Shown: in pieces, positions 1 through 13,471 of the stretch
How the letters are laid out: each line of letters begins with the position of its first letter
Numbering within the stretch: position 1 is the first letter of the stretch
Assembly: GCF_036417845.1 (NCBI RefSeq)
Contig: NC_089982.1
Location: 66,911,684-66,975,683, forward strand
Direction of reading: 5' to 3'
From: Apteryx mantelli
Taxonomy: Eukaryota; Chordata; Aves; Apterygiformes; Apterygidae
Length of the DNA: 64,000 bases
Notes under the pieces: generated by a model
What the model saw: the letters and a program-made list of their open reading frames with translations, nothing else
Told to the model about the DNA's origin: nothing
Database searches by the model: none
Position numbers and translations under genes: made by a program

Positions 1-3000
1 TCCCTCTGCACAATTTAATTCACAAAGACAAAAAAAAGAGGTAGTCATATTTGGAGCAAAGGAGGTATTACACATCCACTACACTTACTTGCAGTGTGGC
101 CTACAGACCCAATCCAAGATGAGGACACTAGTATGCCAGAAGCTGCATAACACAAAGTCCCAGACGAAACCTTACGTTCTACTCAAGTATAACTCCGAGT
201 TCAGCAGATTTATTCCCTTGCAGGTACACTTATTACTGCCTAAAAAGAGCTCTAAAAACAAGGTATCCATATAAAACAGTTGCAATTATTTAATGGAATG
301 AATTAAATCTTTTTCTTTAGTTAAATCCTGAATATCCAGTTCAGAAAAAAAGTACTCACACCTCCATTCTTCAGATGCAGAACTAAAGCACTGCGTCATC
401 CTCGGGATGCACAAGGTCTCGTTGCAGGTTCAGAAATTGAATCCTAACCATCTGACGCTCAATGTAGTACCCTTATAAACCACATGACAGCTTTCCCTAG
501 TCTCCTCCATTCAAAATAACATCAACAATTTCACTGTAATCGATTTATGAACATGCATAATTGTTACTCTTAGCTACAGGAACTTTCTGAAGAGATGATG
601 CCACAACTGGATTTGATAGATCTTATATTATTCTTTAAATAAACATGTAGGGTGAAGTAGAAGAGAAGGAAGTTACCTGCTCATATTAACTTAAAGCCTG
701 ATTTTTGATCATGTCTATTTAAATTCAACTTCTTTTTCCTCAACAATCTCAACTGTACTGATGACTGGTGGTTGCGTATCATATTCTTCAGTATCAATAA
801 ACAGCACATTCCCCTACTACCTCAAAATCTTTACAAGGATCCCATAAATGGTCTTCAGAAGCAAGACCTCTAAGTTTTGACTTACAAGGCACTTAATTTA
901 AGAGAAATTTTGGCAGTGATAACAATATTTTAGGAAAAGTTAATGCGACTTTTCTAAAGGAATGTCATGTATCATAAAGAATTACTTAAATAAGTGACCA
1001 ACACTTACATGGATAAGGTTGACTGGCAAAGCATTTTTAGGCATTCAGGAGAAAAAAATCTCACTTGTTCAAAGACAGCAACAGTCAAAGAAGTTAGAAT
1101 TCAAGAATTAAGAATGGAATAGAAAAGACAGCAAATAAACATTACTATGTCACAGCATTATTCCATCACACATCCACAGTTCTAAATGCTCCCTGAAGTT
1201 CATGGAAAACCATAATGAAGGAGGTTATCTCAGAATAAGAAAGGATACCAAGAAAGTAAATAAAGATGATCAATAGTTTTCATATGCAATAGGCTAAGAC
1301 CCCTTAGCCTTTCACAAGTGAGAGAGTGTGAGAGAGAAGTGACAAATGGATGTAAAGGCCTATAAGAATCATTAATGGTATGCAGAAGGCGAAAAGCAGG
1401 TGGCTAGTCACTAGTTCTCAGAAACACAAGAATTACAAAATAAACCTGATATCTGAAAGTTTCATTCTAAAACAAAAAGAGACTTCTCACCCTAAAACAA
1501 ACAAACAAACAAAAAAACCAATACAAGTGGTGGAGCATATTGCTAAAGGATATTACTAAGGTAAAAAAATGGATTAAAAAAAATCATACAAAAATTTTGT
1601 ACAGAACTCCATCAGTTTCCATTAAGTGTAATGATTATTTACAATCTTATTCTCAGGAAGACCTACACCATGATCTACCAGCAGCAAGAAAGTTACCAGA
1701 AAGAACAAACTGTCTAGATTTACCCCATCTTTCATCTTCTTTCCCTAACTGGCCATTACTGATAGCTAGTGGGCATGGTCCAGTAAGTATGCATTTACAA
1801 ACACCCGATATTGCACAGCAGTCTGCTTTCTGCAGCACTTGCATCCTGGAGGTCAGAATTACTGCCAAATTTTCAGTCACACTGCAGAAATCAAGATACA
1901 CAAACAGGATATGAAAATAAAAAAGAATTTAGTATTATATGTATTCTGTTTAACAGTTCATTTGGTTTATTATGTCCATACATTTTCAATTTGATGTAGA
2001 TACTTGTATTGACAATGCAAACTGAAGTGCAGAAACTATCAGTGGAGAAACCACATTTTTTCTGATCACAGAGAGGAAAAGAGTAAGAGGCTTTTTAATT
2101 TTTGTGACATCAAGACAGCCAGTTTGAGAGTGCAAGCACATTATCTACAGTTTTGTACTAAATGACATTGAAACATCCACAATCATAGATTGTACAAACT
2201 TCTCTATTTGTCTGGCATATTGATGAATGAGCTAGTTCAGGCATTTCAAGATTACCTCTCAGAGTTGACAGAGCCTGCAATATTTTCCTTGAGTAGCTTT
2301 TCCTGGATTTTGCTGGAATTTCTTTTTATATTCAGCTTTTATTTCTCTTCCACCTCTTCATTTACATCTTGAAAGTATGCAGATTTACAGATTAAAAAAA
2401 ATGTATATATACAGGAACGGAAACTAAATATGTGTCACAGTTTTATTCCTATAGTGGTTATTAAGCAAGCTAAATATATATAATTTCAAGTCCTAATTAC
2501 AAGCCCATTCTTAAAGTCTTATTTGAATGCTCTCCACCATTTCCCTTCCTCTTTTTTTATTGTACTATTCAAGACTAAGCACTGTTTCAGGTGTACTATA
2601 TTGGAATGCTGGACATACAGGCAAGTTGCCATTTCAGTTCACAAAACTAATTCAGACGAACAGTGTTTTTATTAGTATTTCCTTAATACACTGCTCTGCA
2701 AACTAGAGCGTGAGCATTAGTCAAACCATCATGACTTGCTGTTGTATCTAGTTGTATTCGTTTCAATAATTCTTTTCCCAGTCCTGTATTTTCTCCAGCC
2801 ACAAGTTTATATCCTATTAGTTCATGAATTTTATCTGTCTTCTGATACCTTGCAGAAATTAATTTCACTTCCACATTTTTCACTGTAGAAATAACTTTAC
2901 TGATACATCACATCCCAAATCATTCTTCTGGTCCAAAGACCATCCTTTTCATGTAGCAAGGGCCAGTTTACCATTCAGACTTCTACTGAAACAGAATGGG

Positions 3001-6000
3001 AAATTAATTTTCTTTATTTCTTTTTATCTTATTATAAAATTATAACTGACTGCTCCTCAAGTAACATTAGTTTTGTTAAAACTTTTAATATTCGTGGGTT
3101 ATTTAAAAAAAAAAACACAAGATATAGGATAAGTTCCAAATATTTTCAGAAAATGTCAGAATTCCAGGTCTTTTTTGAAATTCTGAGATCAGGTACACTA
3201 CATACTATGCTAACTTTTGTACTGCCGCAGGAGCGTGAATTTTCACTGTTTTTTTCCCAGCATCTACACAGGAGCACAAACACAAATCGAATCTATCAGT
3301 TATTATATGCCACTAATAAAAGTACTTAACTTTTTTCTGTTATACAATATTGCTTTCTGCTGCTAAACTTAACAGTTTGGGCTGAAACTTTCTTTGACAG
3401 TGTTACACCTCAAGCCAGCTTTGGAAGGAAAAATATCAGCCAGGATAGTTTTGCCATTTGCAAGAACAACAACAACAACAACCACCATATAATATATATA
3501 TATAAAAGAAAAAAAAAACCCTCAACACCGTACCATTCCTCAACTTCCACTGAAAATCTGGAGTCACTCCAAACTGCTCTAGCATCCTCATGCCTTGAGA
3601 ATGAACTTCAAATTTTTCTAGTATTGGCCTTGAGCCAAGAACATCTCTTTTGCAATCCCTGAGAAAGTCCATTCACCTTTTTTTACCCAGCTCAGAAGCC
3701 TTAAAAATATTTCCAAAACATTCTAATAAAGGTGAACTTTAGCAATTTGCCTTAATAATTCTATCTTCACTTGGCCTATAGCCTGACACAACTTTTGGCC
3801 TATAATAGGAATAGCACACCTCTTGCTGTAAATAATGCTCTCCAGAGAAGCAAAAAGCAAAATGGAGCTGTTGAATTTGAATACAGAAGGAATAACAGCT
3901 GAGAGGAATGAGAATATGTGGGTGATGCCAACATGTGGGGGAACATCAGGAAGACAGAGAACTGGGAATGGGAAGACATATTTGAGTGGCAAACTTGGAC
4001 TTGCTAGCTAAGAAGAGTGGGCCTCAGAAGAACAGTATGGGAGATGATGCAACTAAAAAAGTCTGTGGCAAAGCAAAACATTCACTTTTAATGCTAGAAT
4101 ATAGAAAGACTAACAAAAACATACTACAGTTACCCTTTTTTTTTTTCTTAAGCTTTTGCATGGTGATCTAAAAATTTCAACAATGTTGAAAATAAAGTAA
4201 ACCATTAGTCTTACCATGAAGAATACAAAAACATAGCAGAAACCATGTGTTGAGATCTTAATAATCTCCTCTTTTTTCCTTTTAGCCTTACACAAGTGTG
4301 AAGAGCTCTCAATGGGAAAACTACAGGAAAATAATATGCTTTCTACATGGGAAGCAAGCACCAGATTTTCAAAAGGCACAGACAGCCTGTTCCATTGATA
4401 AAGTCTTGCCCACAAATATCACACTGTCAAATCATTTTGAACAGGAGCTCCAAAACTGTCAGTGCTTTTGACTGACCTAGCAAGGGGCTAACGCTTTTCC
4501 ATATCACAGAAGTTACTGAATAGCAAAATCAATTGCTTACTTATTCAAATCTCAAAGAAAATAGACCAGTAATAACACAGTAAATATCAGAGTCTTTGTT
4601 GCAGAATGTTTTAGAGGAACTTTTTCATAAGCTACAGGAGATGGTTGCAATACCTCAGTATGGATTGTGGAAACGGTCCCTAGAGAAGTGCTCAGCAGGA
4701 AACCTTCCTGGAGGAAGTTATCCACAGCTGTTTAATGCAACAGTTCCAGCTGCTTCTCCTGAAGCACAAACCTCCAGCAATAAGATACCGTCCGTCCTAG
4801 GTTGGTGATTGCCATGCAGGACCCAACAGCTGATTAAGTGGCAAGTCCCACTCCCATTAAACAAAGCTGTCAAATTAATGGGTTTTGAGACATGTGCAGT
4901 GTACTTAGAAGAAAAAGCCTACGGGAAGCATAGGCTTATTATGGGATAGATGGGATAATTAAGAATACTAAATTAAATACCGAACAGAGTGACTAAAAGT
5001 TTTACTTCCTCAGAGGTCTGAGGGAAATAATACAGAAACAGAAATCTAATGGAAAGAACTTCCGATTTTTATAACATCTCTCGAGAAGTTTTAGAACACA
5101 CTATGCAATTCAATGAGACAGAACTTCAGAAATTCCACCTGCCGCTCTCCAACAACATAACGTGACAAGGAAGTTTGACAAGAGGTTAAAAATACATAAA
5201 GTTTCGCATTTCTAATTTCTACCAAATAGGTGGCACACAAAGCCATCAAAATGCAGGTTGTGGATGAAGAAATACTGCCGTTTCAGCTACTGCAGGTAAA
5301 TTTTGATTAGAACTATAGCACACAAGAAAAATTCTGTGCTTTGCTTAATTCCAGTTCTAAAAACACTGTCAATTGTCAGGTTCAATGCCCGCCTAGATCC
5401 CTCTGAAGAGTCGCGAAATTTATGAAAGCATGTGAAAAGAGGTGAAAAGTTTGGGATCGGACAATGAGACAAATGCCTTTTAAAGAAATATATTAAAATA
5501 TGACAAATTATTTATGTGCATTTTTTGATCATTTTTACTCAACTTTAAATCAACAACTGTTAGATATTTGGAAAGGCAGAGAGTCTTTCAAATGTGTGTT
5601 GAGCCTTTAGCATGAAAAGACCCTAGTCATAACATGGCCTACTACTTCCACCAAAATAAACAAAAATACTTTTTGAAGAATTCATTTCAAGTTACTATGT
5701 GGCCAGTTACCATAAACCTATTGATAGCTGTGTACTACGAGCTCACCAGTAACATTCGCTTTACAAAGCTATTTATAAATTTACTCAGCTTACTGAGGTT
5801 ATCAAAGAACAGGGAAAGTGAAATGCTAGGTTTTCTAGTCAATTTTACATTTAAAGCTTGTATAGAGGATTAATATAAAATTACTCATTTCAGCAGTTAA
5901 CTGAAATACGACTTGAAGAAAAGCAGAGGGAAAGATTTCAAATACCACATTGGGATTCTATTTTCTTTGTCTTTTTTTTTTTAAATCCTCTTTATCCTCT

Positions 6001-6991
6001 GTCCATTTCCAGCTTCAATTTACCTATTACAGACAAATTACTGAGGTATTGAAGCGACACTGAGGAAAATTCATACTCACAGTTTTTAAACACGTTTAAA
6101 ATTATCAAAGCCAATATATACAATAGTGTGCACACATAGGACAAACTGAACAGATCCCCAGAGTTCTCTCTTAACCCTCCATTTTTTAAAAACGTATCAT
6201 ACAGGTTAAACAGTATACTACAATTTAGGTAATGGCAAGGCTCAGCACTGTGTTGTTTTTGCAGATATCTACATTTAGAATAACAAAAGTTACGTTCACA
6301 GTAAAACAAAAGCAGCAGATACAGGTTTTACAACACAGAGATTTTCTCTTAATGCAAATATATTTCCCTGTGCATAGATTTCTGTGAGGAAAAGATGCAA
6401 ATACTGGCAGAGTTTCTGTGCACTTCGCTTACACAACCATACTCTCTCAAAAATGTTTTAGAAAACAACTCCTAAAAGAAAAGATCATCCATCACTAGGA
6501 AGCATTATCCCATCTGGTGGCTTCACACACACAAAGAGAATTCCTATGTATTAAAAAAATGACCATTTATGATCCTGCATGACCTGGCATATAAAAAAAG
6601 ACCACAAAATATCATCCAGTAGTTTCTGCTATGATTGGTCTATGAAATACACAATAAATGTAGCTGCTGATTTATGTCACTTTTAACATTTGTTCACTGT
6701 TGGGGATAACTGAAGCATTTGATTTATTCACTTTATCCTACACTGATTTCCTTTATTTTTAAGGAAGCTGAAAATAGGGCATTGTTGATTTGCCAATGGT
6801 AAAAATGCACAACTCAAAGCGATGTTCTGCAGGTTTAACACACACAATTAAAAAAAACCCTGAAGAACATTTAAGAGAACAACGCAAAAGACAGGTACCA
6901 TTGGATACCTGAAGTCAGTGAAGATGCAAATAAACACAACTAGTTAATATTATTCATGCCCCCATGCACAGATAAAACATTTCATACTTAC
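1..6991. other. Intronic sequence, no gene recognised
   Basis: AT-rich unique sequence. The only structured item is the AAC/AT microsatellite near 3465-3504 and short A- or T-runs. Open frames here are short, without recognisable domains or codon bias, and I do not consider any coding. Confidence 0.6.
3465..3504 (+). repeat. (AAC)n followed by (AT)n microsatellite
   Basis: About six AAC units run to about 3482. They are followed within a few bases by an interrupted AT run to about 3504. Confidence 0.85.
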
Positions 6992-7036
6992 CTTTTCCAT
7001 GGATGAGGGTACTGAATAAACAGACAATACCAAAGG
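6992..7036 (-). other. Candidate 45-nt alternative (cassette) exon of RBPJ
   Basis: On the minus strand a pyrimidine-rich tract ending TTTCTGTTTTAG gives an acceptor before 7036, and AAG|GTAAGTATG gives a near-perfect donor after 6992. The enclosed 45 nt is a multiple of three. Joined to the phase-2 end of exon 1 it stays open with no stop, adds 15 residues (ending ...HPWKR or ...HPWKS) and leaves phase 2 again, so RBPJ would continue in frame. A human RBPJ isoform, from memory, starts MAWIKR before KFGERP; the W-K-R ending here is similar but may be coincidence. No transcript evidence is available, and pseudo-exons with decent splice sites are common in large introns. Confidence 0.3.
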
Positions 7037-8584
7037 CTAAAACAGAAAGACTTTCAGAAGGAAAATTTTATCTTCTCCAAGGCAAGCATGGGTTCAAAAT
7101 CCACAGGTCAGATAATTAAGGGAAACACAGAAAGCTGTACTAGTAGGAACATCCAGTGCTAAAAAGAACCACATACTAGAAACACAAACTAACAAGAAAG
7201 AACCAAAATAAACAAAACTATATTGTCAGAAGAAAGGCTAGATGATGGAAAAAGTCTTCTCTCAGCCACCGCTATAATGTGAAACAGTCTTAATTCTCCA
7301 TAAAGTTTTGGATAGATTCATTTTCTCAGACTAACTCCCCACTCTCCCATATATATTTTTCCTCCTCTGCCGTCCACTGATCTTTGCTGTTTGTCAGAAC
7401 TTAAAGCCATGCAGCCTAATATGACCCAACCTATACTGTGAATCTTCCTAACCACTGTGGCTTTATCTGGGTAATGTCTGAGAAAAGAAGTTTTTAAATT
7501 CTTAGACTACACATCTCCTAAACATTTTAGGGTCTTCTGCTATATCCTTTCACTTAGCAAAACCACAGAAGTTGCCTCTGCTATTTCCTCAATAAAAATA
7601 CTGATATAGCAAATATTCAGCTCTATGGGAGATGCAGAAGACACTGAAGATGTAGATCCACTACTTCACAGTAATACATGTATCTTAAGTGTTCTTCTTT
7701 GTTATAAAATCTACTTAGATTTATGTATGCATATATGTATACCTATATAACTAAAACCACAAAGAAATAATGCATTTCAGAGGCTCTTACTCTTTCCATA
7801 ACCATCATACATCTGAGGCATGGAAACTGCTGAACAAACAACAACTATCTCCCTTCTTGCTCCCTGCAGGTGCAACTGTGTTCATAAGCACAATCCTTTA
7901 GAGTTGATGAAGTCGGCAAAATAACACTTTCCAGAATCACCCATCCAGCCCCAGGCTGGTTCATCATTCAGTGTGAACACATGCACTAACAGAATCACAT
8001 GTAATCATCAACTCACTCTCGCTTTTGCCTGCTAGCAGCACTTAGGCCCTGATCCAGAGTGTCTACGGGTTAGTAGTCGTAATAAATGTTGTTATAAAGA
8101 CTTTGTTCTCAAAAGCTTAGCGTTTAATTAGATAATGCAAGCAATGCTGAAGGCATACTCAAAAGTTAACCTCTTTTTAAAATAAACTATAATTTCCACA
8201 TCTACACACAATGCACACATACCCTCAGCCAACCTGCTTTGAAATCCTACTGACCCAACGTGCCCTCCTTCCTATGCACCTTACAAAAGGAGATAAAATT
8301 AATTAAAACCTCAGCGAGGGACAGGCACAATGGCAGCACTTCTCCTACCCCCAAAGTTCTTTTCTGCCTGTACAGGGCAAATGCCTGTACTGTGGCTCTT
8401 TGGAAGTAGAGGGCACAGCAGCTGCTGAAGTCATAAAATCAGAGGTTTTGATCGATACACAAAACATTCCCTCACTTCAAGAAAAAAAAGAAAGTACTTA
8501 AAACCCACCTGCTCCAGGGTGAATGCCACTGACCATGCACTATCACATCTTTGTATTGCATGATCCTGTACTGCTCCAGCCTAT

Positions 8585-8710
8585 ACTTACAGAATGGAAG
8601 TCCTCCAGAACAGGGAACATGTTATTTGTTTGAAACAAGTCTTCTACTGTACAGCACTATATACACTTTTGGCACTATATCAAATAATACTGACAAAAAT
8701 ACAATAGAAA
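8585..8710 (+). mobile_element. Decayed 3' end of an ancient L2/L3-type LINE or related SINE
   Basis: The order of short blocks (GGAAGTCCTCCAGAACAGGG, then a T-rich stretch, then GTACAGCACTATATACAC, then GGCACTATATCAAATAAT) resembles the common amniote LINE/SINE tail of the form 'GTAAGCTC-TTGGGGCAGGGA ... GTACAGCGCCTAGCACA ... GGTGCTAC-AATACAAATAAT'. Many substitutions mark it as very old. The family cannot be fixed by eye. Confidence 0.45.
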
Positions 8711-11055
8711 AAGTTCTGGTTCATTTAGTCACGCCCTCTCACTAGAAGTCACTGGTTCAATTAGAAACTCCCTCTCCCTTTTGTGACCCTCTTTCATCCT
8801 CCCACATTGCTTTCATTATTGTCCTCTCCCTTTTCCAATCCCCATAAAAACAAAATCACGGAAGCACAACTGCAATTTAAATACAATTTGCACTATATCA
8901 GTAGATAGGCTCACTTTTAAACAACTTGCATGAGTAAACAGATTTGCTTGTTTATAATAGTCAACCTACATTTGGAAAAAACACAGTAAATCACTATACT
9001 TTTACATGATTCCAAGAATCAAAGGATCAGTCCAAAATGAAGTAATGACAGCTTATTTAAGAACAAGAAAGTGCCTGAATGTATATCTGGAGGTATATTT
9101 CCCTGCTTTTAATTTTTGCTGTAGGTATGCTGCAAGAAGCTAAAATAGCCCAAAGATCTCAAGTATACTAAAGAATTTAGAAATTTTTGACTTAAAGCAC
9201 ACTATTAAAAAGGTAGAACCATGTGGAATTTGAGAAACACTATCAAAGAATTGCTCCATTTATTAAGATCCCTTTAAATTTTGACTGAATCCCTAATAAT
9301 GTTGGCTCAAGTGTTCAGTGGAAACTGCAGATTTTTCACACACTTACCTTAGCAACTGAAAGAGATATCAGCTTGAAAATCAGCATGCCAACAGAATCTC
9401 AGTCCCTAAAACACAATATAATTTGGCTCAGCTATTGTAACTGCATAGGGAATGTGCAATGTAAGGCTCATTAGTTTTATCTTCCATCCACTAGTTTTTC
9501 ATCCATCCATTCAAAACAAAAGAAAAAAGAGAATGTTAGGAAAAGGTAAAAATTAATGCACATAGTTCACAAAATTAGCCACTAAAATAATGGTAAACTG
9601 CTAATACATAAAAACAGTCTGAAGCATGGTTATAAAATGTAAGGTTCCACATTTACAGCTTTCGATGACAACTACTTTGCTCAGCATACAGTTATTAGAA
9701 TTTTTCTTTTACATCTAGCCCTGCAGATTTCCTCTTGGATCTCAAAGCACCATATTTCTAACCTTAGACATCACCTATGAATGGATATGAACATGAATTT
9801 GATTATTTAGTTTTAAGAAAGTGATTCTATGTCCCTACTACTAAACTGTAACTGAAGTGCCAATCAGAAAACAAACAGCCTCCCTGTCTTTAAGGAATTA
9901 AATTTCTAAATATGGTAAGAACACAGATAGTGAGTTATAAAGCAATGCTTTTCACAGTTTATCTGCCTAAAATTGCCAGTAAGACTTACTCTGAACCAGG
10001 AAATTCTTAGATACATGAGGAACCAAAGTTAATAAACCCATTAATTGTTGCCTCTGTTGCCTGATTACTTGACAAAAGTCACAAATTAGACAAGAGAAAA
10101 GACATGTTAGGCCACTTTCCTACCAATATAGGAACCTCCTCTATATTCTAGTATCAGAGGTTTTGCTCAACCTTGCTTTCAATGTTCAAATCTCTGCAAT
10201 GTTCAAAGAACAGTTTCCTCTCTTTAAATATACCTTCCGGAATAAATACCTAACTGGAAGATAAACATTAATGTTCTATACAGAAGTCAACTTACAAAAA
10301 AATCACAAAATCTTAAGGTTCAGGGATTTCTTAGAATCGCCAGTGTTCACTGCAATGCCAAAAATACATAATAGAAGCAGAAATCGTGAATGACTTTGCA
10401 AGGAAGTGGTAAAGAACAGTACAGAACTTGCAGAGGAAGAAGGTTCTCAAAAAAACAGCTGAACCTCACTAACCATACAAGTAAATACCCATTTCTTTCC
10501 AACATCTCTTAAAGAGTGTTACAAGTTCTCAACAGTGATAGTAATAGGTCAGTTAGAAATTTCTAACCACTGTTCAAATAAGGTAATAGGTAATCACTCT
10601 TCTGTGCACTTTTCCTTACCCTATGTCCACACAAACAAGGGATTTTCATTACTACAGCAACTACTTCCTATCAATGTAAAAACAAGGAGAACATACTAAT
10701 CCAAGATGTCTAAAAAGCTGCCACTGAATGGCAGTCCCAGTCCTATCCCCTCAACTGCCTTCCACTGCACCAGCTCCAGAGCTTCTTAGGGAACCAATTC
10801 AGCCCATGAACCTGTCAAAACACTTAACACACTGCGAAGCAGAGAAGAGAAGGGAAAACAGTGCTTTTGGTTGCAGAAAGCTGTTAATTTAATAACCTCA
10901 GCAAACTCACCTTTACCAGAAGCCAAAAGAGGTTATATATAAGAGGAAGCTAAGCTTGTTTTCCCTCAGATTCTAGCAAGCCTGTAAACTCTCACAGAAG
11001 AGAGTTTAGCAAATAAAGCACAGCAGAATATTACCTATAAAGTTAGAAAAGGGCA

Positions 11056-11075
11056 CACTATAAAATTTTATAGTG
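11056..11075. repeat. 20-bp perfect palindrome
   Basis: CACTATAAAA is followed with no spacer by its exact reverse complement TTTTATAGTG. Both strands therefore carry the same TATAAAA heptamer. The flanking bases (A on both sides) do not pair, so the palindrome ends exactly at 20 bp. Confidence 0.9.
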
Positions 11076-11618
11076 ACTTGAATCAGTTGTTAAAAATTAG
11101 GGAAGAAAATTAATCTTTATGTTCTAGGGCAAGTGACTTCTTTGTTTTTTACATTAAGCATAATTAAGAGATTGTACTGTCAGACTAACATCAGTAGTCA
11201 AAGTTTAGGTTAGAATAGTTTTTAGACTACTTATCAGAGTAAATATCAGGCTACTGTCACCCCAACTGCAGACAGACAGAACTTAATGCAAAACAACAGC
11301 TAAGTATTCTAACATCTGTAAGGTTTAAGCAAACCATTCTCTGACAAGTCTAGCTATGAAAGTTTAAGACACCATGGTCTTACATGTCTCTCCCACCTAT
11401 CCTGCTAGGTCAGGATAAGCAAACATATCTGTGTCCCAGTCTCTTCAGCTCACAGTTAGACTGAGGTTTCACAAACGGCTGAGCTGTAATGATTTGTGAC
11501 CACCAAGCAACAGAGGCCTGGCCCGCCAGCATGCTCCTGGCTATCCTGTCCTGCCCTCACACCAAGCTCCTGCACTTTTCAGATCCTTCTACAAACTGAT
11601 TCAAATCAGTAACTCAGT

Positions 11619-11652
11619 AAAATAAATAAATAAATAAATAAATAAATAAAAA
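11619..11652 (+). repeat. (AAAT)n microsatellite
   Basis: About eight near-perfect AAAT units lie just 5' of the CR1 element. Confidence 0.9.
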
Positions 11653-11739
11653 TCTTTTAGGGGAGTAGGGGGAGTGAATTTCATTGACACAATCAGCAAT
11701 CCAATGAGTATCGGTGCCACCGCAATGCAGACAACAGGA

Positions 11740-13471
11740 ACACCCAGAGGAGAGCATGACCTCCCATTTTGGCAGCAGTGTACTATTAGAAAAGTGGGCT
11801 TTCATGCCTTCTTCATCTAATGCCTTCTTTGCCTCAGTCTTCACTGACAAGATCAGCCTACAGGAATCCCAAGCTCCTGTGCACAGAGGGAAATTCTGGA
11901 GCAAGGAAGACATCCTTGGTGGAAGAGGATCAGGTTAGAGAACACTTAAACTGGACATACACCACAAGTCCATGAACCCTGATGGGATGCACCTAAGTGC
12001 TGAGGGAGGTGGCCAACATCATTGCAAAGCCACTCTCAACTATCTTTGAATCATGACAATTGGGAGAGGTTCCAGAGCAGTGGAAGAGAGCAAATGTCAC
12101 CCCTATCTTCACAAGGGACCCAGGGAACTACGGGCCAGTCAGCCTCACCTCGATCCCTGGGAAGGTGATGGAGCAACTAATCCTGGATAGTATTTTCAGA
12201 CACGTGTTGACTGGGAGTAGTCAGCATGGATTTATGAAGGGGAAATCATACTTAACCAACCTGGCAGCCTTCTATGACGAGATGGCTGGCTTGGTGGATG
12301 AGGGGAGAGCAGCGGATGTTGTCTACCTTGACGTTAGTAATGGCTTTGACACAGTCTCCCACAACACTGATATACAAGCTGAAGAAGTACGAGCTAGATA
12401 AGCGGTCAGTGAGGTGGACCGAAAACTTGCTGTACTGCTGGACTCTGAGGGTTGTGATCAGAGGCACAAAGTCCAGCTGGAGACCAGTCAGTAGTGGTGC
12501 CCCCAAGGGTCAACACTGGGGACAACACTGTTTAACATCTTCATTAATGACCTGGATGACAGGACAAAATGCACCCTCAGCAAGTTCACAGATGATATAA
12601 AACTGGGAGGAATGGCTGATACACCAAATTGTAGTGCTGCTATTCAGAGGGACTGTGACAGGCTGAAGAAATAGGCATAGGAACCTCATGAAGCTCAACA
12701 AAGGGAAGTGCAAAGTCCTGCCTCTGGGGAGGAATAACCCCAGGCACCAGTACAGGTTGGGGGCAGATCAGCTGGGAAGCAGCTTTGCAGAGAAGGACCT
12801 AGGGGTCCTGGTGGACAACAAGCTGAACATGAGCCAGCAATGTGCCCTTGTGGCCAAGAAGGCCAATGGTATCCTGGGGTGCATCAGGAAGAGTGTTGCC
12901 AGCATGTCGAGGGAGGTGATCCTTCCCCTCTACTCAGCCCTGGTGAGGCCACATCCGGAGTGCTGGGTCCAGCTCTGGACTCCCCAGTACAAGAGAGACA
13001 TCGACCTGCTGAAGCAAGTCCAGCAAAGGGCCCCAAAGACGATTAAGGGACTGGAGCATCTCTCACATGAGGAGAGGCTGAGAGAGCTGGGACTGTTTAG
13101 CCTGATGGAGAGAAGGCTTGGGGGGTGGGAGGGGATCTTATCAGTGTTTATAGACATCTGATGGGAGGGTGTCAAGAGGATGGGGCCAGATCCTTCTCAC
13201 TGATGGCAAGTGACAGGACAAGAGAACATAAATTGACACACAGGAAATTCCATGTAAACATTAAAAAAACCACCTCCTTCACTGTGAGGGTGGTTGAACA
13301 CTGGAACACTTTGCCCAGAGAGGTTGTGGAGTCTCTATCCTTTGAGATATTCACAACCCAACTGAACATGGTCCTGGGCAACCTGCTCTAGCTGATCCTT
13401 CTTGAACTGGTGGTTTGGACCAGATAATCTCCAGAGGTCCCTTCCAACCCCAACTATTCAGTGATTCTGTG
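11740..13471 (+). mobile_element. CR1 non-LTR retrotransposon, 5'-truncated, 3'-complete, inactive
   Basis: This is a LINE of the avian CR1 family in the plus orientation, antisense to RBPJ. It carries the 3' part of ORF2 (reverse transcriptase and C-terminal region) and the CR1 3' end with GAGGTCCCTTCCAACCCC and two ATTCTRTG-like octamers at 13456-13471. The frame is broken: RT palm residues VVYLDVSNGFDTVSH lie near 12318-12362 in one frame, the following block (RSVRWTENLL, then SSGAPKG) in a second, the C-terminal part ([12 protein letters not shown] to [13 protein letters not shown], about 12700-13110) after internal stops, and the last block (VVEHWNTLPREVVESL, about 13290-13340) in another frame. 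The catalytic FADD box reads FTDD near 12581-12598. The element cannot move by itself. The 5' boundary is approximate (11.69-11.78 kb), and no target-site duplication was recognised, as is usual for CR1. Confidence 0.93.

Larger units (their letters stand above)
7037..11618. other. Intronic sequence, mostly unique
   Basis: Apart from the LINE-tail-like segment near 8.6 kb and the 20-bp palindrome at 11056-11075, I see only unique AT-rich sequence. No exon was recognised. Confidence 0.55.

Noticed and set aside
6992..7000. ATG in CCATGGAAAAG as a new RBPJ start inside the candidate exon
   Set aside because: It would leave the exon in phase 0, not the phase 2 needed for KFGERP, so translation from it would be out of frame.
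12060..13391. Reverse-transcriptase-like open frames as a host gene
   Set aside because: They are pieces of one frameshifted CR1 ORF2, with the CR1 3' tail directly downstream.
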